Assembly: GCF_004119495.1 (NCBI RefSeq)
Contig: NZ_NRQU01000003.1
Location: 1 to 64,000 of the forward strand
DNA length: 64,000 bases
Direction of reading: 5' to 3'
From: Flavobacterium sp. YO12
GTDB lineage: Bacteria; Bacteroidota; Bacteroidia; Flavobacteriales; Flavobacteriaceae
The position numbers and the translations under genes are program-made. The first letter of the stretch is position 1. Each line of letters begins with the position of its first letter. Below, piece after piece: positions 9,183-17,662 of this stretch. The notes beneath the pieces are model-generated. The model saw only the letters and a list, made by a program, of their open reading frames with translations. It had not been told where the DNA came from and did no database searches.

Positions 9183-9875
9183 ATGGAAAATCACATAACT
9201 ATACCAAAATCCAGCCTTGATTTTTTGTCTCAACTTAAAGAAAACAATAACAAACCTTGGTTTGATGCACATAAACCGGAATACTTAAAAGAATTAAATC
9301 ATATTGAAACTTTTGCAGGCGCGTTGTTACAAGAACTTTCTAAAACTGATCTTATAGAAACAGCTTCCGGCAAAAAAAGTGTGTACCGAATTTATCGAGA
9401 TATTCGTTTTTCTAAAGACAAAACTCCTTTTAAAACCTTTTGGGGCGGCAGTTTTACGCGAGCAACAAGTGAAAGACGAGGCGGTTATTATTTTCATATC
9501 GAAAAAGGAAATACTTTTGTTGGCGGGGGATTTTGGGGACCGAATGCAGCAGATTTAAAACGTATAAGAAGCGAATTTGGACACGATTCAGAATCGTTTA
9601 GAACAATCTTAAACTCAAAATCTTTTGTTTCTACCTTTGGAACTTTACAAGGTGAACAGCTTAAAACAGCACCAAAAGGTTTTGACACAACTCACGAAGC
9701 AATTGACTTACTACGTTACAAACAGTTTTTAGTACTTAAGCGCTTTACAGATGATGAAGTTTTGAGCCCTCAGTTTTTAGAACAAGCTTTAGAAACTTTC
9801 AAGAACATGCGGCCTTTTTTAGATTACATGAGCGAAGTATTAACAACGGATACAAATGGCGCTTCGATTCTATAA
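9183..9875 (+). CDS. DUF2461 domain-containing protein
   Basis: A 230-residue protein of the DUF2461/TIGR02453 family. Recognisable signatures are the N-terminal FLSQLKENNNKPWFDAHK, the central YRIYRDIRFSKDKTPFKT and the Gly-rich FVGGGFWGP. The family is widespread in bacteria and fungi; its biochemical role has not been established as far as I know. It converges on the ssb gene, and the two share a bidirectional hairpin. Confidence 0.88.
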   Translation: MENHITIPKSSLDFLSQLKENNNKPWFDAHKPEYLKELNHIETFAGALLQELSKTDLIETASGKKSVYRIYRDIRFSKDKTPFKTFWGGSFTRATSERRGGYYFHIEKGNTFVGGGFWGPNAADLKRIRSEFGHDSESFRTILNSKSFVSTFGTLQGEQLKTAPKGFDTTHEAIDLLRYKQFLVLKRFTDDEVLSPQFLEQALETFKNMRPFLDYMSEVLTTDTNGASIL

Positions 9876-9885
9876 TTTCATAAAA

Positions 9886-9918
9886 AAACCTAACACGTTT
9901 TAAAAACATGTTAGGTTT
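9886..9918. terminator. Bidirectional terminator
   Basis: 16-bp arms (9886-9901, 9903-9918) pair with one G-U; A and T runs on both sides serve the convergent DUF2461 and ssb genes. Confidence 0.8.
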
Positions 9919-9942
9919 AGTTTTATTCTTTTGATTAAAAGA

Positions 9943-10275
9943 TTATTTACTAAGCAGCAAAATTTCATTTACAACAACTTCAGTAATAAATCTTTTCTCT
10001 CCATTTTTATCATCATAACTTCTGTGCGTTAATTTGCCATCTATAGCAACCTCTTTTCCTTTTACAACAAACTTTTCAATGATTTCAGCCGTTTTTCCCC
10101 ACGCTGTTACTCGATGCCATTCTGTTTTTTCTACTTTATCGCCTTTCTCATTTTTATAAATCTCATTTGTAGCGATAGTTAAATGGGCTAATTTTTTACC
10201 TGTTTCTAACGTTTTAATTTCTGGATCATTTCCTACGTTACCAATTAATTGTACTCTGTTTTTCATTGCATTCAT
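9943..10275 (-). CDS. ssb: Short single-stranded DNA-binding protein
   Basis: A 110-residue SSB with a single OB fold: NRVQLIGNVGNDPEI start, the EWHRVTAWGKTAEI core, and the GKEVAIDGKLTHRSY strand. It stops right after the fold (VNEILLLSK) and lacks the disordered linker and acidic DDDIPF-type tip that recruits partner proteins in canonical SSBs. It is therefore probably an accessory paralogue rather than the replicative SSB. Start could be the second Met (10266). No recognisable partner is adjacent. Confidence 0.88.
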   Translation of the reverse strand: MNAMKNRVQLIGNVGNDPEIKTLETGKKLAHLTIATNEIYKNEKGDKVEKTEWHRVTAWGKTAEIIEKFVVKGKEVAIDGKLTHRSYDDKNGEKRFITEVVVNEILLLSK

Positions 10276-10403
10276 GGCTTTTACTTTTTTAAATGTTCAT
10301 ATAAAGAATTCGTTGATCAAATTCAACAAGGCAAAGATGCGACCGACCACAAAAAATATTCGGTTATAAACTACTTACTTTCGGTTGTAAATACTTGTAA
10401 GCG

Positions 10404-10433
10404 TTTGTAAATGGAAATCTTTTTGTATATTTG
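10404..10433 (+). promoter_or_regulatory. Promoter of the GNAT-nitrilase gene
   Basis: TTTG at 10404-10407, an 18-base spacer and TATATTTG at 10426-10433: a complete Bacteroidota -33/-7 pair, 16 bases before the ATG. Confidence 0.65.
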
Positions 10434-10449
10434 AGATAAATCCTACGAT

Positions 10450-11976
10450 ATGCAAGCAGAAATCAAAAAAGTAGAACTACGAAATTTAGCTCTTGAAGAT
10501 TACAAACAATTGAAAAACTCAATGGTTGAAGCGTATCCTGAAATGGCCAATTCGTATTGGAGATCTAGTGACATCAAAAAATTACTTTCGATATTTCCCG
10601 AAGGACAATTAGTTATCCTTGTTGATGGTGTAGTTGTTGGATCGGCATTATCGCTTATTGTTGATGAAAAACTAGTTGATAAAAGACACAACTACAAACA
10701 AATTATTGGCGATTATACGTTTTCAACTCACAATCCTAATGGAGAAATTTTGTACGGAATTGATGTTTTTATTCATCCCAACTATCGAGGTCTTCGTTTA
10801 GGCCGACGTCTTTACGATGCGCGTAAGGAACTTTGCGAACAACTTAATCTAAAAGCCATTGTTTTTGCCGGAAGAATTCCAAATTACAATCAATACGCTA
10901 AAAAATTATCTCCAAAAAACTATATCGAAAAAGTTAAAGATAAGGAACTGCACGATCCTGTACTTTCTTTTCAGCTCAGCAATGATTTTCATGTATTGAG
11001 AATCATCAAAAACTATTTAGAAGGCGACGAGGAATCAAAAGAATTTGCGGTTCTATTAGAATGGAATAATGTTTACTATGACGAAAGTCCGAAACTTATA
11101 AATCTTGAAAAAAGCGTTATCAGGCTGGGATTAATACAATGGCAGATGCGCCAGTTAAACAATGTCGAAGCTCTTTTTGAACAGGCCGAATTTTTTATAG
11201 ATGTTGTTTCTGGTTATGGAAGTGATTTTGCATTATTTCCAGAGCTTTTTATCGCTCCTTTAATGGCCGATTTCAATCATTTATCCGAAGCCGAAGCAAT
11301 TAGAGAACTAGCGCGTCATTCAGATCCAATTCGAAAGCGTTTTCAGGAATTTGCCATTTCATATAATATCAATATTATAACTGGAAGTATGCCGCATTTG
11401 GAAAATGGTAATTTATACAATGTTGGTTTTTTATGCAAAAGAGACGGTACTTCTGAGATGTATTCAAAAATTCATATCACACCAAATGAAGTACAGCATT
11501 GGGGAATGAAAGGCGGTTCTGAATTTAAAACCTACGATACGGATTGTGGTAAAATTGGTATTTTGATTTGCTATGATGTCGAATTCCCAGAACTTTCAAG
11601 ATTATTGGCAGATGAAGGAATGAATATTTTATTTGTTCCGTTTTTAACCGATACTCAAAATGCGTACACTCGTGTAAAACACTGTTCACAAGCTCGTGCT
11701 ATCGAAAATGAATGTTATGTTGCGATTGCCGGCTGTGTTGGCAATCTTCCGAAGGTAAATAATATGGACATTCAATATGCGCAGGCTTCTGTGTTTACGC
11801 CTTCAGATTTTGCTTTTCCTAGTAATGGAATTAAAGCGGAAGCAACACCAAATACCGAAATGACATTGATTGTAGATGTTGATTTAAATCTGCTTAAAGA
11901 GCTTCATGAACACGGAAGCGTTCGAATTCTAAAAGACAGAAGAACAGATCTGTATGAAACTAAAAAAATAAATTAA
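10450..11976 (+). CDS. GNAT acetyltransferase-nitrilase fusion
   Basis: A 508-residue two-domain enzyme. Residues about 1-215 form a GNAT acyltransferase fold, with the acyl-CoA loop near the YRGLRLGRRLYDAR segment. Residues about 225-505 are a carbon-nitrogen hydrolase with the full catalytic triad: E265 (FPELF), K340 (SKIH) and C374 (ICYDVEFPE). The nitrilase half probably cleaves an amide or carbamoyl group and the GNAT half may acylate the product or substrate. Substrate unknown. It overlaps the next gene by one base, and a good promoter precedes it. Confidence 0.92.
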   Translation: MQAEIKKVELRNLALEDYKQLKNSMVEAYPEMANSYWRSSDIKKLLSIFPEGQLVILVDGVVVGSALSLIVDEKLVDKRHNYKQIIGDYTFSTHNPNGEILYGIDVFIHPNYRGLRLGRRLYDARKELCEQLNLKAIVFAGRIPNYNQYAKKLSPKNYIEKVKDKELHDPVLSFQLSNDFHVLRIIKNYLEGDEESKEFAVLLEWNNVYYDESPKLINLEKSVIRLGLIQWQMRQLNNVEALFEQAEFFIDVVSGYGSDFALFPELFIAPLMADFNHLSEAEAIRELARHSDPIRKRFQEFAISYNINIITGSMPHLENGNLYNVGFLCKRDGTSEMYSKIHITPNEVQHWGMKGGSEFKTYDTDCGKIGILICYDVEFPELSRLLADEGMNILFVPFLTDTQNAYTRVKHCSQARAIENECYVAIAGCVGNLPKVNNMDIQYAQASVFTPSDFAFPSNGIKAEATPNTEMTLIVDVDLNLLKELHEHGSVRILKDRRTDLYETKKIN

Positions 11977-12323
11977 TGAAAACGTGCCTCGAATGTTCGG
12001 AAAAACTTTTTGGAAGAGAAGACAAAAAATTCTGCTCAGACAGCTGCCGAAATGCCTACAACAATAAAATAAATAAAGACAGCAACAATTATATGCGTAA
12101 TGTAAACAATAAATTACGAAAAAATTACCGTATTTTGTCTGAGTTAAATACTGATGGGAAATCAAAAGCAACAAAAGATAAAATGATTAATAAAGGCTTT
12201 GATTTTGATTTCTTTACCAATATCTTGCTGACCAAAACAGGAAATACCTACTATTTCCTATACGACCAAGGATATCGCTCTTTGGACAATGATTATTATA
12301 TGCTTGTTAAAAAAGAAATTTAG
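11976..12323 (+). CDS. Zinc-ribbon small protein
   Basis: A 115-residue protein beginning with a treble-clef/zinc-ribbon signature C-x2-C ... C-x3-C (CLEC, then CSDSC) in the first 25 residues, followed by a Lys/Asn-rich helical stretch and a tail ending YDQGYRSLDNDYYMLVKKEI. The TAATG overlap with the upstream GNAT-nitrilase gene indicates translational coupling. Such proteins often bind nucleic acid, but the role here is unknown. Confidence 0.78.
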   Translation: MKTCLECSEKLFGREDKKFCSDSCRNAYNNKINKDSNNYMRNVNNKLRKNYRILSELNTDGKSKATKDKMINKGFDFDFFTNILLTKTGNTYYFLYDQGYRSLDNDYYMLVKKEI

Positions 12324-12336
12324 TTTAATACTCATC

Positions 12337-14730
12337 ATGAAAAAAAACCCAGCCTCAATTCTGGCAGTAGTCTGCATTTTAACCATATTAGGCATTATTT
12401 ATGCCGCAATGATGCCGCAATGGCTGTCAAAAAATGATGAAGCACTCGCTGATTTTTCAACTGAAAGAGCCTTCAATCAAGTGCAGATTATCGCTCAGAA
12501 ACCACATTATGTTGGGTCAACAAATCATGAATTAGTAGCAAATTATCTTAAGCTTGAACTTAATCGAATAGGTTTAGAAACTAGTGTTCAAGAGGGTTTT
12601 ACACTAAACGACAAAGGTCTTTTAGTAAAATCAAAAAACATTCTAGCCCGTATTAAGGGTACTAATAATACTAAAGCACTTTTACTTTTATCGCATTACG
12701 ACAGTGCTCCACACTCTTTTTCAAAAGGCGCAAGTGATGATGCATCGGGCGTAGCCACAATTCTAGAAGGAATTCGTGCTTTTTTATACGCTAAACAGCC
12801 ACAAAAAAATGACATTATTATTCTTTTCTCAGATGCTGAAGAATTGGGTTTGAATGGCGCTGCCCTTTTTGTAAACAAACACCCATGGGCAAAAGACATT
12901 GGTTTAGTTTTAAACTTTGAAGCCAGAGGAACTTCGGGACCAAGTTATATGTTAATGGAAACGAACAAAGGCAATCAAACGCTTGTTGAAGAATTTTCGA
13001 AGGCAAAAACAGCTTATCCCGTTTCTAACTCGTTAATGTACAGCATCTATAAAATGCTTCCAAACGATACTGATTTAACTGTTTTTAGAGAACAGGGAAA
13101 TATTCAAGGATTCAACTTTGCTTTTATCGACGGACATTACAATTATCATACACAGCAAGACGATATTCATCATTTAAGCAAAACTACTCTGGCACATCAA
13201 GGATCTTATTTAATGCCTTTGCTGAAATATTTTGCCAATACAGACTTAAACAAAACTTCATCAACAGAAGATAATGTATATTTTAACATTCCATTTTCAT
13301 TTATAAGCTATCCGTTTTCATGGGTTGCGCCAATGACTCTGATTGCTTTTGGTCTATTGATTATTCTTATTTTCATTGGAAAAGCGAAACGTATTATTAC
13401 TTTCAGAGAAATATTTAAAGGTTTTGTTCCGCTTTTAGGATCTATAATTACGGCTGGATTAGTTACTTTTCTGGGTTGGAAAATTATCTTAGAAATCTAT
13501 CCGCAATATTCTGATTTACTAAACGGATTTACCTATAATGGTCACGCTTATATTGGAGCATTTGTAACGCTGAGTATTGCCATTTGTTTTGCCTTTTATC
13601 ATCACTTTTCAGATGCAAAGGCTACTATGAATCATTTTGCAGCTCCTTTATTACTTTGGATTATCATAAATGCTTTTTTAGCAAACAGCTTAACTGGCGC
13701 AGGATTTTTAATTATTCCTGTTTATTTTGGAATAGTATTACTCGCAATCTACGTTTTTACTCAATATTCCGGCTTGGGTTTAAACTTGATTTTTAGTATT
13801 CCTGCATTGGCAATTGTAGCACCTTTTATTGTGATGTTCCCAATTGGTTTAGGCTTAAAAATACTTTTTGGAAGCGCAGTTCTAACTGTTCTTCTTTTCG
13901 GATTACTGCTTCCGGTTTTTAACTCTTTCATAAAAAAAGGCGTTTGGCTTATCGTTTTCTTTGCCTCCTCAATAGGGTTTTTCGTTTATGCGGGTTATCA
14001 TTCTGGATATGAACCAGGAAAGGCAAAATCAAATAGCTTATTATACATCTACAATGCAAATTCAAACTCAGCAATTTGGGCTACTTACGATACAAATCTA
14101 GATGATTGGACAAAAGCTTATTTGGGAGAAAAAAACCAGAAAGCTCCGGGATTAAATAATCTGCCATTAAGCAGTAAATACAGCTCAGGTTTTACATACA
14201 GTGCAATCGCTCCAGTTGTCGATGTACCAAAACCAACTATCTCTTTTATAAAAGACAGTGTTGTGGGCAATAATCGTTATTTAAAAATTAAAATTACTCC
14301 TAATCGAAAAGTAAATAGATACGATATTTACGCTAACCCAAAAATGACATTTTACAACTTTAAGGCAAATGGAGTTTCGACTTCAGACGAAAAAGGAAAT
14401 CGTTTAGAGCGAGAAGGAATGCGTCTTTTATGTTACTATGTTGTAGGCAATGAACCTCTTGTTTTGGATTTCTATATTAATAAATCGTCTATTTTTGATA
14501 TGGATTTAATAGAGAGTTCTTTTGATTTGTTATCCAATCCGTTGCTTAAAATCAAACCTAGAAGTGACTGGATGATGCCGACTCCTTTTGTTTTAAATGA
14601 TGCGGTTTTAATACAACAAAAAATAAAACGATATACACCGCCTGCCCCCGTTTTACCGCCTGCTGTAACTGTAAAAGATTCTACCATTATTACAAAAGAC
14701 AGTTTAAAACCAGTTATTAAACAACAATAG
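12337..14730 (+). CDS. Membrane-anchored M28 metallopeptidase
   Basis: A 797-residue integral membrane zinc peptidase. After an N-terminal membrane anchor comes an M28 aminopeptidase domain with the expected metal ligands: H120 (HYDSAP), D134 (SDDASG), the E168-E169 pair (DAEELG), a NFEARG acidic ligand and a C-terminal His (YHTQQDD). Eight or so transmembrane segments follow (about residues 330-570), then a periplasmic domain with a Pro-rich tail. This layout resembles the ERMP1/Fxna group. The ATG at 12337 was preferred to one at 12289 inside the preceding gene. It probably trims peptides in the periplasm. Confidence 0.9.
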   Translation: MKKNPASILAVVCILTILGIIYAAMMPQWLSKNDEALADFSTERAFNQVQIIAQKPHYVGSTNHELVANYLKLELNRIGLETSVQEGFTLNDKGLLVKSKNILARIKGTNNTKALLLLSHYDSAPHSFSKGASDDASGVATILEGIRAFLYAKQPQKNDIIILFSDAEELGLNGAALFVNKHPWAKDIGLVLNFEARGTSGPSYMLMETNKGNQTLVEEFSKAKTAYPVSNSLMYSIYKMLPNDTDLTVFREQGNIQGFNFAFIDGHYNYHTQQDDIHHLSKTTLAHQGSYLMPLLKYFANTDLNKTSSTEDNVYFNIPFSFISYPFSWVAPMTLIAFGLLIILIFIGKAKRIITFREIFKGFVPLLGSIITAGLVTFLGWKIILEIYPQYSDLLNGFTYNGHAYIGAFVTLSIAICFAFYHHFSDAKATMNHFAAPLLLWIIINAFLANSLTGAGFLIIPVYFGIVLLAIYVFTQYSGLGLNLIFSIPALAIVAPFIVMFPIGLGLKILFGSAVLTVLLFGLLLPVFNSFIKKGVWLIVFFASSIGFFVYAGYHSGYEPGKAKSNSLLYIYNANSNSAIWATYDTNLDDWTKAYLGEKNQKAPGLNNLPLSSKYSSGFTYSAIAPVVDVPKPTISFIKDSVVGNNRYLKIKITPNRKVNRYDIYANPKMTFYNFKANGVSTSDEKGNRLEREGMRLLCYYVVGNEPLVLDFYINKSSIFDMDLIESSFDLLSNPLLKIKPRSDWMMPTPFVLNDAVLIQQKIKRYTPPAPVLPPAVTVKDSTIITKDSLKPVIKQQ

Positions 14731-14734
14731 TTTT

Positions 14735-15154
14735 ATGGCAACAAACATTTCAACTACAATCTTAAATGCATCTATTGAAGAAGTTTGGAATGCATTGACA
14801 AAACCAGAGTTAGTAAAACAGTGGCAATATGGCAGCGAACTTATTACAGACTGGAAAACAGGTAATGAAATACGTTTTAGAAATGAATGGCAAGGTCAAG
14901 TCTTTGAGCAATGGGGCAGTATTTTAGAAATTGTTCCAAATCAGAAAATAAAATACTCTTTGTTTTTTCCACGTCCAGAATTAGAGGACAAACCAGAAAA
15001 TTATTTCATAATGAGTTATATTTTATCTGAAGAAAACTACAAAGTAAAACTACAAATAATTCAAGAAGACAATCGTCCTGGAGCCATTCAGGAAGAACCT
15101 CAAGGTGATGAAAATCCTATACTTCAAAGTTTAAAAACTTTGGTCGAAAATTAA
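14735..15154 (+). CDS. SRPBCC/AHSA1-family protein
   Basis: A 139-residue START/AHSA1-like protein: the N-terminal ILNASIEEVWNALTKPELVKQW is typical, as is the W-x-G-N-x-I-x-F strand. The fold forms a helix-grip hydrophobic cavity; members bind lipids or act in stress responses. It starts 4 bases after the M28 peptidase gene, so it is the last gene of that operon, and a terminator follows. Confidence 0.88.
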   Translation: MATNISTTILNASIEEVWNALTKPELVKQWQYGSELITDWKTGNEIRFRNEWQGQVFEQWGSILEIVPNQKIKYSLFFPRPELEDKPENYFIMSYILSEENYKVKLQIIQEDNRPGAIQEEPQGDENPILQSLKTLVEN

Positions 15155-15159
15155 ATCTC

Positions 15160-15198
15160 AGGGCAGACTTTTAAATTAAGTACTGCCCTTCCTTTTTT
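15160..15198 (+). terminator. Terminator after the SRPBCC gene
   Basis: AGGGCAG (15160-15166) pairs with CTGCCCT (15183-15189), with an inner CTT/AAG stem and a T run after it. Confidence 0.75.
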
Positions 15199-15287
15199 TC
15201 AGAAATCTTCTTTACTCAATCTTTTGTTGTTCTTGCAAACATTCTGAAACAATCGCAAGACAAGCATAAAAAGTCTTTTATAAGTTT

Positions 15288-15318
15288 TAACTTTGAGCCT
15301 TTTCAACTTTGAATCTTT
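15288..15318 (+). promoter_or_regulatory. CTTTG-word repeat containing a -7 element
   Basis: TAACTTTG at 15288-15295 is a perfect TAnnTTTG and is also the first word of a CTTTG repeat (CTTTGAGCCTTTTCAACTTT then GAATC). It lies 31 bases before the epimerase ATG. Confidence 0.45.
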
Positions 15319-15326
15319 ACACGAAA

Positions 15327-16142
15327 ATGGCAAAAATAAGCATACTGGGCTGCGGATGGCTGGGTTTACCTCTGGCTAAAAAACTAATTGAAACAGGAAA
15401 TTCGGTAAAAGGATCAACAACTTCTGAACATAAACTTTCCATTTTAGAAAATGCAGGCATAAATCCTTTTTTAGTTTCGGTTGAGAGCGACAGAATTTCA
15501 GAAAGTATAGACGCTTTTTTAGACGGAAACGAAATTTTAATTATTGATATTCCGCCCAAATTAAGAGAAAACAACTCTGATTCTTCCGATAAAATTTTTG
15601 TCAAAAAAATTGAAAATTTAATTCCCTTTATAGAAAATGCAGCAATCAAAAAAGTCCTTTTTGTAAGTTCAACTTCTGTATATGGTAATGAAAACAGTTT
15701 AATTACAGAAGAAACAAACCCAAATCCAGAAACCGAAAGCGGTCGGCAATTGCTTTTGGCAGAGCAGATTCTTCAAAAAAATCAAAATTTCGAAACCACA
15801 ATACTTCGTTTCGGCGGATTAATTGGGGCAGACAGACAACCTGTAAAGTTCTTAGCCGGAAAAGAAAATCTTAAGAACCCAGATGCTCCCGTAAATCTTA
15901 TTCATCAAAATGACTGCATTGGCATAATTGAAGCCATCATCATACAATCAAAATGGAATGAAGTTTTTAATGCTGCTGCACCTTTTCATCCTTCGCGAAA
16001 AGAATATTACACTCAAAAAGCAAAAGAATTGAATTTAGTTTTGCCAATATTCAGTTCTGAAAAATCAGATATAAAAAAGACTATTTCAAGCGAAAAAATT
16101 CAAAACGAATTAAACTATCATTTTAAACTGGAGAATTATTAA
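15327..16142 (+). CDS. NAD(P)-dependent epimerase/dehydratase-like protein
   Basis: A 271-residue extended SDR-like protein with an N-terminal Rossmann glycine motif (GCGWLGLPLA), a KKVLFVSSTSVYGN strand carrying the SDR Ser/Tyr region, and an ILRFGGLIG segment. It resembles the YeeZ-type subgroup of sugar-nucleotide epimerase relatives. The ATG at 15327 is preferred over an upstream TTG because it directly precedes the Rossmann strand. Substrate unknown. Confidence 0.85.
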   Translation: MAKISILGCGWLGLPLAKKLIETGNSVKGSTTSEHKLSILENAGINPFLVSVESDRISESIDAFLDGNEILIIDIPPKLRENNSDSSDKIFVKKIENLIPFIENAAIKKVLFVSSTSVYGNENSLITEETNPNPETESGRQLLLAEQILQKNQNFETTILRFGGLIGADRQPVKFLAGKENLKNPDAPVNLIHQNDCIGIIEAIIIQSKWNEVFNAAAPFHPSRKEYYTQKAKELNLVLPIFSSEKSDIKKTISSEKIQNELNYHFKLENY

Positions 16143-16153
16143 AGATGACGAAT

Positions 16154-16216
16154 GTCAGGCTGAGCGAAGTCGAAGTCCTTTTGTTTTCATAAGCCTTCGA
16201 CTTCGCTCAGGGTGAC
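16154..16216. repeat. Inverted repeat, GAGCGAAGTCGAAG family
   Basis: Arms 16154-16175 and 16195-16216 are reverse complements at 20 of 22 positions (core CTGAGCGAAGTCGAAG). This sequence type is a common intergenic repeat in Bacteroidota and other phyla. It may also act as a terminator for the epimerase gene. Confidence 0.75.
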
Positions 16217-16284
16217 AATAGTGTAGACTTTACGAACTTTAGTAAAACGAACAAAAACTTAAATTACTCACATAGAACCCTATA

Positions 16285-16335
16285 TGGTTTAAAAAAACTT
16301 TGCGAACTTTGCGATATACCTTTGCACCTTTGCAG
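16285..16335 (+). repeat. CTTTG-word repeat forming the ogt leader
   Basis: ACTTTGCGAACTTTGCG, then TACCTTTG (16317-16324, a TAnnTTTG match), then CACCTTTGCAG, ending 11 bases before the start codon. The preceding TATATGGTTTAAA (about 16281-16293) resembles one arm of the 60625-60705 repeat. Confidence 0.5.
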
Positions 16336-16345
16336 TAAAAAAACT

Positions 16346-16822
16346 ATGGAAACAGTTTATATCAATTCACCATTAGGAATCACCAAAATTATTGGAGATG
16401 AAAATGGTATTGCTGTAATTTCAGTTTCAGATATGGGCAGCAATGAGATTTCTAAAACAATTCCTGACGTTTTGCAAGAAGCTGTTTTGCAGCTCCAAGA
16501 ATATTTTGAAGGGAAAAGAACCGATTTTGATCTAAAACTAAACCCAAAAGGCACCGAGTTCCAACAAAAAGTATGGAAATCGTTACTTGAAATTCCGTAT
16601 GGAAAAACGGTGAGTTATATGGATCAAAGCAAAAAATTGGGCGATGTAAAAGCGATTCGCGCAGTGGCTTCGGCAAATGGAAAAAACCCGCTCTGGATTG
16701 TAGTTCCCTGTCATCGTGTTATTGGTACAAATGGTTCTTTAACCGGTTACGCAGGCGGATTATCTCGTAAAAAATGGCTTTTGGAACACGAAAACCCAAG
16801 TACACAACAAAGCTTATTTTAA
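16346..16822 (+). CDS. ogt: Methylated-DNA-protein-cysteine methyltransferase
   Basis: A 159-residue suicide repair protein that removes alkyl groups from O6-alkylguanine in DNA. The acceptor cysteine is C122 in the PCHRVIG motif; FQQKVWKSLLEIPYGKTVSY is the conserved helix-turn region and NPLWIVVPCHR precedes the active site. It lacks an Ada-type N-terminal regulatory domain. The ATG at 16346 is chosen over an in-frame TTG within the repeat. Confidence 0.93.
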   Translation: METVYINSPLGITKIIGDENGIAVISVSDMGSNEISKTIPDVLQEAVLQLQEYFEGKRTDFDLKLNPKGTEFQQKVWKSLLEIPYGKTVSYMDQSKKLGDVKAIRAVASANGKNPLWIVVPCHRVIGTNGSLTGYAGGLSRKKWLLEHENPSTQQSLF

Positions 16823-16888
16823 AAAAATAGGTTAATTCTTATATAACGATTAGTTTTTGTACTTTTATAAATCTAAGATGTCTAAATA

Positions 16889-17602
16889 ATGATTGAAAAA
16901 ATAAACCTCAATAACATTCTCTTTCTCGATATAGAAACCGTTCCAGAAGAAGAAAATTTCAATTCGCTTGATGCAGAAATGCAGCTGCTTTGGGATCATA
17001 AAACACAATATCAGCGAAAAGACGATTTTACTGCAGAAGAATTTTACGATCGTGCTGGAATTTGGGCCGAGTTTGGAAAAATCGTCTGTATATCTGTCGG
17101 TTATTTTACCATTAAAGGGGACATTCGTAATTTTAGAGTGACTTCTTTTTTTGGAGAAGAAAAAAAGATCTTGAAAGATTTTAATAATTTATTGAACAAT
17201 CATTTCAATCAGCCGCAGCATCTTTTATGCGGACACAATGCAAAAGAATTTGATATTCCGTTTCTAGCCCGCCGAATGATTATCAATGAAATTGCAATTC
17301 CAGATAAACTAAATTTATTTGGTAAAAAACCTTGGGAAATCGCACATTTGGATACTTTAGAATTATGGAAGTTTGGCGATTATAAACATTTTACATCCTT
17401 AAAATTACTAACTAAAATTCTAGGTGTTCCATCGCCAAAAGGAGATATTGACGGCAGTCAAGTTGCCCACGTGTTTTATGTAGAAAAAGATATCGATCGA
17501 ATTGTGACGTATTGCGAAAAAGATACTATTGCCGTTGCACAGATTTTTCTCCGTCTGCGTCGCGAAGATTTATTGATTGATGATGAAATTATTCACGTTT
17601 AA
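16889..17602 (+). CDS. PolB-like 3'-5' exonuclease
   Basis: A 237-residue DEDDy-type exonuclease domain protein without a polymerase domain. Exo I is FLDIETVPEE, Exo II is the CGHNAKEFDIPFLARR block, and Exo III is YCEKDTIAVAQIFLRL with the final Asp. Families annotated as 'predicted 3'-5' exonuclease related to PolB exonuclease' match this. It probably trims or repairs DNA ends; its closeness to the ogt and AlkZ-like genes fits DNA repair, but that is inference. Confidence 0.87.
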   Translation: MIEKINLNNILFLDIETVPEEENFNSLDAEMQLLWDHKTQYQRKDDFTAEEFYDRAGIWAEFGKIVCISVGYFTIKGDIRNFRVTSFFGEEKKILKDFNNLLNNHFNQPQHLLCGHNAKEFDIPFLARRMIINEIAIPDKLNLFGKKPWEIAHLDTLELWKFGDYKHFTSLKLLTKILGVPSPKGDIDGSQVAHVFYVEKDIDRIVTYCEKDTIAVAQIFLRLRREDLLIDDEIIHV

Positions 17603-17607
17603 TTTTT

Positions 17608-17643
17608 AAGGTACAGAGGCACAAAGGTGCAGAGATGCAAAGT
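17608..17643. repeat. CAAAG-word repeat
   Basis: AGGTACAGAGGCACAAAGGT then GCAGAGATGCAAAG, the reverse orientation of the CTTTG family, between two same-strand genes. Confidence 0.6.
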
Positions 17644-17662
17644 TTATTTTGATATTTAAAAA

